Shown in pieces: positions 44,906 through 51,030 of a stretch of 51,030 bases of DNA. The position numbers were made by a program, and so were the translations under genes. The DNA comes from Balamuthia mandrillaris (Eukaryota > Discosea > Longamoebia > Balamuthiidae), in NCBI GenBank assembly GCA_031835245.1, contig JAVKOQ010000362.1, positions 1-51,030 on the forward strand. The letters run 5' to 3'. The first letter of the stretch is position 1; the number at the start of each line of letters is the position of its first letter. A model generated the notes under the pieces. It searched no databases and was not told the origin of the DNA. It saw only the letters and a program-made list of their open reading frames with translations.

Positions 44906-46018
44906 ATGACCGTGTCACGCAGAAGAATGGGCAGCACAAATCCGTTGTGTTTGTTGTTGTGGGCAACAGCGCTTTTGTCCTGCGTTTGTGGCGGGGTGGC
45001 CCAATCTTCTCTGTCTGGGGTGCCTTCCCTCTCATGGCGGATAGTGGCTGAGTATCCTCATGACGCTGAAGCTTTCACTCAAGGCCTTATTTATGACTAT
45101 CGTCACCCTGAAGACGACATCCTCTTTGAAGGTTTCTCCACTCGTTTCTCTCTTCTCTTCATCGTTCTCTACTCTTCTCACTCTGTCATCGCTTGCAAAC
45201 CTTATGAATAACTAGGAACTGGTCTTTATGGTAGTTCTACGCTGCGTCGCGTTCCTCTCACAACGGGAGAGCCCACCATCCTAGCCTCCCTCGCTTCTCA
45301 CCTCTTTGGCGAGGGCATCACCGTCTTCAACGACACTCGTCTCTTCCAACTGACCTGGAAAGCTGGCCTCATCTACGAGTACCACCTTCCGCCTTCTTTC
45401 GGACAGGAAGGGTCTACTGCTGAGCTCGTTCCAGTGACTGAATGGCTCAATCCTTCCGACGAAGGATGGGGTATCTCTCACGATGACAGCTTCACCACCC
45501 TCATCATGAGTGATGGCACTGCCACGCTTTGGTTTCTCGACTTTCCTGCTTCTTCTCCTTCCCCTCAACCAAGACAAGAGCAAGAGCCAACTGTTCTGAG
45601 AACAGTGGAGGTGAGGGACGGAGAAGGAAGGCAGGTGCCACTGTTGAACGAGTTGGAGTGGATTCGAGGAAAAGTGTATGCAAACATTTGGCAGACAAAC
45701 ACCATTGTGGTGATCGACCCAGAGAGCGGCCAGGTGGAGGCCAAGATCTTGCTGGGAGACCTCACGCAACGAGCGGAGGACGCAGATCCAGCAGAGCGAG
45801 TGGATGTGTTGAACGGCATTGCATGGGATGAGGCTGGGCAGAGATTGTTTGTGACGGGAAAGCTTTGGCCAAGGATTTATCAGTTGGAGGTTGAAGGGCT
45901 CAACTTATCTGAAAAAGAAGAGGGCGAGGAGAGTTCGGCCAGTGGAGAGGAAAGTGATCAAGGAGGAGCAGCACAAAGCAGAAGAACGACTGAATGGTTG
46001 TCAGCATTGTTTATGTGA
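44906..46018 (+). CDS. Glutaminyl-peptide cyclotransferase, plant/bacterial type
   Basis: Two exons, 44906-45131 and 45216-46018, encode 342 residues. An N-terminal basic stretch and hydrophobic core (about 15-30) form a signal peptide; a second Met (residue 8, 44927) may be the real start. The core carries the family's marks: HDAEAFTQGLIY, GTGLYGSSTLRRV, EGWGISHDDSFTTLIMSDGTATLWFLD, LNELEWIRGKVYANIWQTNTIVVIDP, and LNGIAWDEAGQRLFVTGKLWPRIYQ. This enzyme folds as a beta-propeller, unrelated to the zinc-dependent animal enzyme, and turns N-terminal Gln into pyroglutamate in the secretory route. A Glu/Ser-rich tail of ~45 residues is extra. The stop lies 47 bp from the convergent ABCG stop. Confidence 0.94.
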
Positions 46019-46065
46019 GGAAGAAAGTGGAAGAACAAAAAAGTGTTTGTAAATAAAAAAAGTAT

Positions 46066-49000
46066 TTAACGTTTAACAGCTTTAACGTAACGAAGAGCAA
46101 GGGCGTTGCAAATGATGAAGAAGACCCACATCCCAGCTACGATGCCTATGTTTCGCCACAAGTTCTCCTCTGCGAATTCAAACATGTCCAACACCTCATT
46201 TCCCGAGGTATAGGCACAGTATGGCTTTATGCTTGTTGTGTTGGTTGCTCTGTTGTTTCATGAAAAAGGGTTGCGTTAGCATAAGCAGATGAAGAAGAAG
46301 AAGAAGAAGAAGAAGAAGAACAAGAACAAGAACAAGAAGAACAAGAACAAGAAGAACAAGAAGAAGCAGAAGAAGAACAAGAACAAGAACAAGAGCAGGA
46401 AGGAGAATGGGAAAAAATAAACATACGGATCAAAAACAGGAACAGGAACCAACTCGTCGTCGTCACAATAGAGGTCCTTGTCCTGGAACTGCACGATGGA
46501 CAAACTCTCGAAAGGATAGGTGTTGAGATCGATGTAATGCGCCCATATCCAATAATCAGGAATGGAGGGTCGAGCAATGAGGAAACCAGAGAACAAACTG
46601 AACAAAGGAAGGAGGAGACCGGTGCACGTGAAGGCGAAGATCTGGTTGGGAGACAGAATGGCCACCAACGCAAGGAAGGTGTAGTTGTTCAACAGGGAGA
46701 GGAACAGGATAAAGAGGCAGAGGAAGAAATCGCCGGCTGTGTCGCGAAGACCTGCCATCCAATAAACTGGCAAGCTTTAAAGGAAGCAAGAAGGAAGCGG
46801 GTGAATAACGAAAAACAGAAAGAATTGGAGAGACGTACAGCATGATGAGAATGTTTATTCCGTTGAATGGAATGGAAGACATGATGAGTCCAAACAGGTA
46901 GGCGAATGGTCGGTACGTCAACGATGTCTTCTCTCTAAAGTAAACTGCTTTCTGCATCATTATAATCGGAATAACAGCTGTTTTTTTTTTAAAAGTTAGA
47001 ATCCTCATTTAAAAAAAGCAAGAAAGGGAAGTACTTACGAAAGACAACCAAGTTGGTCAACAGCAACAAGTAATAGAGCAAGGCGAGAATGTTGTTCGTT
47101 CCCTCTATATTGCTCTTCTGATCAAAGTACAGCAATCCCATAACCAGGCCAATAAATATGGAGCGAATGACGTTCAGCTTGGCCACCGCCAACAAACGCC
47201 ACACCATCATCATGTTGCGCTGCAGCACTCTCAGCATCTGAACGCCCAGGCGGGTGGCATAGTGGCTGCTATAGTGGTAGACTTCCACTTTATCGGGGAT
47301 GATGCCCTCCTCCACCTCCTGTTGGACCTGTTGGTACAGCTCGCTTGCCAAGTAGGCCTTGCGAACCTCTTGCTTTTGGTGCAGCTTCTGTTCCTTTTTG
47401 GAGGGAACGGAAGAGCTGACGTCCAAAACAAAGTCGGCCGGGTTCTTTCGAGGCGGGCAGTGATACCCCAAATCAGCGAAATAGGATAAGACCGCTTTAA
47501 AGTCCGGTTCGGGCGCTGGTTCTTGTGGTTCGTCTTCTCCATCTTCGTTGCTGTCGCGAAGCGCCAAACCATCGTGGCTGTGACTGTGAAGAGGTCCAAA
47601 GTAGACCACCTCTCCTCCCTTTCTCAACAGAAGAAGATGAGTAAACTTGGCAAAGATCTGCTGACTAGGTTGATGGATGGTGCATATAATGGAACGGCCC
47701 TGTTTGGCCACTTTGGAGATGGCATTCATGACCTTGTCCGCTCCGACAGAGTCCAAGCCGGAGGTCGGCTCGTCGAGGAAGAGCAAGCTCGGGTTGGCGG
47801 CCATCTCCACGCCCATCGTCACTCGTTTGCGTTCCTCGAGGTTGGTGGCGATGATGATGCGGTTAGCGATGGGGGTCAGGCCTAAGATTTCCATAAGCTC
47901 GTCCACAAAGGCCTCTTGTTTGGCTTTTGGAACGGAAGATGGAAGACGAAGCTGTTGTTATTTGTTTTAGTATGTACTGAACATTACGCTAGAGGAGAGA
48001 AGGAAGAAGAAAGATGATACCCTGGCGCTGAAGAGGAGAGCCTCTCGGACGGTTTGGAAGGGAAGGTGGATGTCCTGTTGTTCTACATAGCCGACCGTTC
48101 GGTTGAGGAACCTATTTGGCTTTTTGCCGTTCAACAAGATCTCACCTTCAATTCTTCCTCCCGTTTTTCTCTGTTTTCATGTTTGTGTATAAGTAATGTT
48201 AAGAAGCAAACAACGGTATGAAAAGGAGACGTAACAATACCTTGGCGAGAACATCAAGAAGAGTACTTTTGCCAGCACCGGATGCGCCCATGAGGGCCAA
48301 CGCCATGCCTGGCTTGACATACCCAGTTATTCCACGCAACAATTGTAACCAGTATTCATGTTTCTTGGCGAATGGGAGTGACTGTTTGCGAAAACGAGGC
48401 AGGGATCATTAGCTCTGAGAAACAAAGAGAGAACGAGCAGAGAGAAAGAAACCTTGATAATCGGAATGTTGGACAACAATCCTCCATCAATCTTGACCCA
48501 ATAGGAAAGATCCTTGAAAGACAAGTAGGCTCCTTGAACAACGGCATCGCTCACTCTTTCCCCATCCACGTCGCTTATAGAGGGCGGATTCTTTCTCGCC
48601 TTCTTCTTCTTCTTTCGGCTTCTCCTGATCAAACTGCCTCTCTTATTTTCATCTCCATCTTCTCCCTTCTCCCCGGAAGCTCGAATCGTCTTGTAAAAGC
48701 CAGAAAGGTTACTCATCTCAACACTCTTTCTTGCTCCTTTGCCGTTCGCTCCTGTAGCGGAGGAGTTTCCAAGAAGAGTCTTTCGTAGCTCTGCCGGAAT
48801 GATTGGAGGTTCATCTCGGAAACGCAGGTAACGCAACGTGAGATACGTGAGGAAGACATACAGCAGGAACCACGCCCACAGCACCGCGAACCACACCCAT
48901 CTGTAGTCCAAGTTTGTGGAGAGTTCCAAACGGTCGAGGATTTGGTCTCCGTTGGTGGTGGGACAGAGCTGAGTGCCGCCGTACTGGTCATCGGCAAGAG

Positions 49001-50162
49001 GTTGGGGAGGGACCAGCTCATCACTGGCGCAGCGAAGAGGAAGTGCCTCGAACTCATTTATCATTATAGCTATTATTATACACAAACGTTACTCTCAAAG
49101 AGAAGAAGAAGAAGAAAAAGAAAAGTGAAGCACAAAAACGAACCTTCAAATGCATAACGCAACGGATCGATCCAATACAACCAGATGAACCACGGTGGGA
49201 TGCTTCCAGGCGGGATCAAATAGCCACAGAACAACAGGATCAGCACGATGAAGACCGGGGACACCGTATTGGCCACTATGTCGTTGGGACAGGACACCGC
49301 CACCACACGAATGAAGCAAGCCATGACCACTGCCGTGGTGAACATGATCAGCAGGAAGAATAGGTAACGCTCCCCTTGCTCCGAGTTTAGGCCACACATC
49401 CAATAGACGATCGTCGAGAAGAGCACCACGTCCATCAATATGACTGGCATGTCGGCTATAACGATGGAGAGAGCGTAGGAAAGCGTGCCGTGATACTTGG
49501 CGTCCGATTGCCGATAAAAGACGGCTCTCCCTAGGGAGGTTCGAGGCAACGTGGAGAAGGCGGAGAAGGCCACGTAGGTGAGGGAGAAGAAGATAAGACC
49601 TTGCCGGTTGCGAGCGTCCACCTGCGTGTTAGAGAGCTGGAAGTAAAGCGAGGCGAGAATGAGGGAGAGAACGAGACTGCGGAGGAGACGGGTCAGAAGA
49701 GTCGCTTTGTCTCTGAACACAATGGTGAATTCTCGTTTCTGTTGTTGTTTATGTTTATCATCAATAAAGCGATAAGGCAAAGAGAGTTTGTTTTGCAACG
49801 TACCTGAACAAGGTTGAATTGTTCTGCAGTTGAAATGGGATACATTTGTTCCTTCTTGTAATCCTTCAGCTCGATGTTTGACTTGAGCGATTCCTTCTCT
49901 TGTTGCTTTTCCTCATCCTCAGCGGCAATGTCGTTCGTGCTCTGGTTGTTCTCCTCTCGAAACTTTTGGCTTTTTAGCTTTCGCTTGATGCCTTTCTCTC
50001 TGATGATGTCCAACGACTTTTGAGCCAGCTCCGACTTCTTCCATTCAGCCACAAAGTCGGCCGGCGTGTGGGGGGCAAAGTTAGAAGGCACGCTTGGACT
50101 GATGAAGTTCTCACAGTATTCAACCACTTCCTCTATTGGTGAAGAAGAAAGCAAGGTTAATA

Positions 50163-50194
<32 letters not shown>

Positions 50195-51030
50195 TGAGCT
50201 GAGAGATGAAGAGAGCAGGGTGTAGGTACGAAGGAAAACAGCAGGATTGATGTTAGGAGGGCATTCGTAGCCCAAAGCACGGAAGTAGCCAAGGCTCTTC
50301 TTCAAAGGACCAAAGTAGGCAATCTCACCGGCCGTCATTATTATCAGGTTATCGAACAAGGAAAGGATCTCGTAAGAAGGTTGGCGTAACGCACAGAGCA
50401 CCGTTCTTCCTGCATCCGCCAAAGCACGAACCACTCTTAACACCTTGGTTGAAATAAACTCAGTTCATTGAAAGGAGATAAACTAAAGAGGAGAGTGAAA
50501 GAAAGAAAGGTCCGAACCGAAAGAGCTGCAGTGGCGTCAAGGCCGGTGGTACACTCGTCCAACAAAATGATCTGAGAGAGCTTGATGACTTCAGCGCCGA
50601 TGGTCACTCTCTTCTTCTCACCTCCAGAGACGCCACGAATGTTTTGGTCACCAACGATGGTATCCGCTCGATGGGCAAGGTTCAAGAGTTGCAAAAGAAT
50701 GTCCACCTGGAAAAAAAAAAAGAGAACGAGTTAACAGAAGAACAAGCAAAGAACGAGAAAGTAAGGAAGTGAAAAAAGACTTACTCGTTCTGGACGAAGA
50801 GCAGCGTCGGCCATTCTGCAACGATGACTAAACTCGATGGTCTCTTTAACAGTCAACATTGCTGATAAACATACGAGAGAGAAACAGTTAGCAGAGCAAC
50901 GAAGAGAGACAGAAGAGAGAAGAATGGAGAATGCAGAAGGAAGAAGGAAGAAGAAAAAGCAAAAGAGCTAGGAAAAAAAAAACGAACGCAAATGTAAGTC
51001 CTCCTGAGTGATATAGGAGATGAGCTTGTG
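46066..51030 (-). CDS. Full-size ABCG (PDR-type) transporter, N-terminus outside window
   Basis: Thirteen exons are visible: >51030-50988, 50861-50785, 50706-50518, 50443-50230, 50132-49804, 49738-49144, 49069-48453, 48381-48241, 48170-48021, 47951-47039, 46977-46839, 46774-46427 and 46249-46066, about 1312 codons. First nucleotide-binding domain (from its Q-loop TQEDLHLPMLTVKET): signature [10 protein letters not shown] and Walker [13 protein letters not shown]. Membrane domain 1 follows, ending in YAFEAIMINEF. Second nucleotide-binding domain: Walker [16 protein letters not shown], a degenerate signature [12 protein letters not shown], Walker [13 protein letters not shown], and H-loop CTIHQPSQ. 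Membrane domain 2 ends near the C-terminus RYVKAVKR. In domain 1 the H-loop position reads LRQPSYE, without His, as is usual for PDR proteins. It should export lipids or drugs at the plasma membrane. The Walker A of domain 1 lies beyond 51030. Confidence 0.95.
46285..46400 (-). repeat. (GAA)n/(GAACAA)n in the last ABCG intron
   Basis: On the gene's sense strand this is a TTC/TTGTTC pyrimidine-rich repeat filling most of intron 46250-46426. It is the same repeat family as in P450 intron 2 and the array at 37.5 kb. Confidence 0.9.

Overview
The window is nuclear DNA from an intron-rich unicellular eukaryote. I reconstructed about 88 spliceosomal introns, mostly 60-500 nt and nearly all GT...AG, and found no operons and no Shine-Dalgarno logic. 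The gene set fits a free-living heterotrophic protist: alternative oxidase, RPB9, CAF-1 large subunit, NuSAP, SAR1, full-size PDR-type ABCG transporter, plant-type glutaminyl cyclase, a CYP86/CYP704-like P450, and many Kelch, RCC1 and BTB proteins. An amoebozoan (Balamuthia- or Acanthamoeba-like) is my best guess, by inference only. Introns and spacers are packed with microsatellites such as (GA)n, (TTC)n and TTCTTG.

Layout. 7-3703: a DNA transposon of the Mutator-like (MULE) type with a DDE plus SWIM-finger transposase. Its 82-bp terminal inverted repeats are each built of four ~20-bp units. It ends 6 bp before the start codon of SAR1 (3710-4775, +). 5.1-9.4 kb: two minus-strand genes, an alpha/beta hydrolase and CAF-1 p150. 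9.8-12.9 kb: plus-strand erythromycin-esterase-family enzyme and intronless alternative oxidase. 13.1-16.0 kb: minus-strand ER-type cyclophilin (UPR-like promoter site) and HSDL2-like SDR. 16.2-24.2 kb: plus-strand RPB9, P450 and RumA/TRMT2-type m5U methyltransferase. 24.4-28.1 kb: tail-to-tail pair of secreted Kelch paralogs with identical exon structure. 28.4-32.7 kb: SAM-domain protein and NuSAP-like protein, divergently transcribed. 33.1-44.5 kb: BTB-BACK-SPRY-like protein, type II membrane glycosyltransferase-like protein, an LRR-RCC1-BTB-BTB protein and a Kelch protein, all plus strand. 44.9-46.0 kb: glutaminyl cyclase, convergent with the ABCG transporter (minus), which runs off the right edge.

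The genes are mostly unrelated housekeeping or accessory loci. Recurring themes are secretory-pathway genes (SAR1, ER cyclophilin, glutaminyl cyclase, secreted Kelch pair, Golgi-type membrane protein), chromatin and mitosis (CAF-1, NuSAP), and BTB/Kelch/RCC1 scaffolds possibly acting as Cullin-3 adaptors. Exon boundaries below were deduced by hand from splice sites, reading phase and family conservation, so individual junctions may be off by a few bases.
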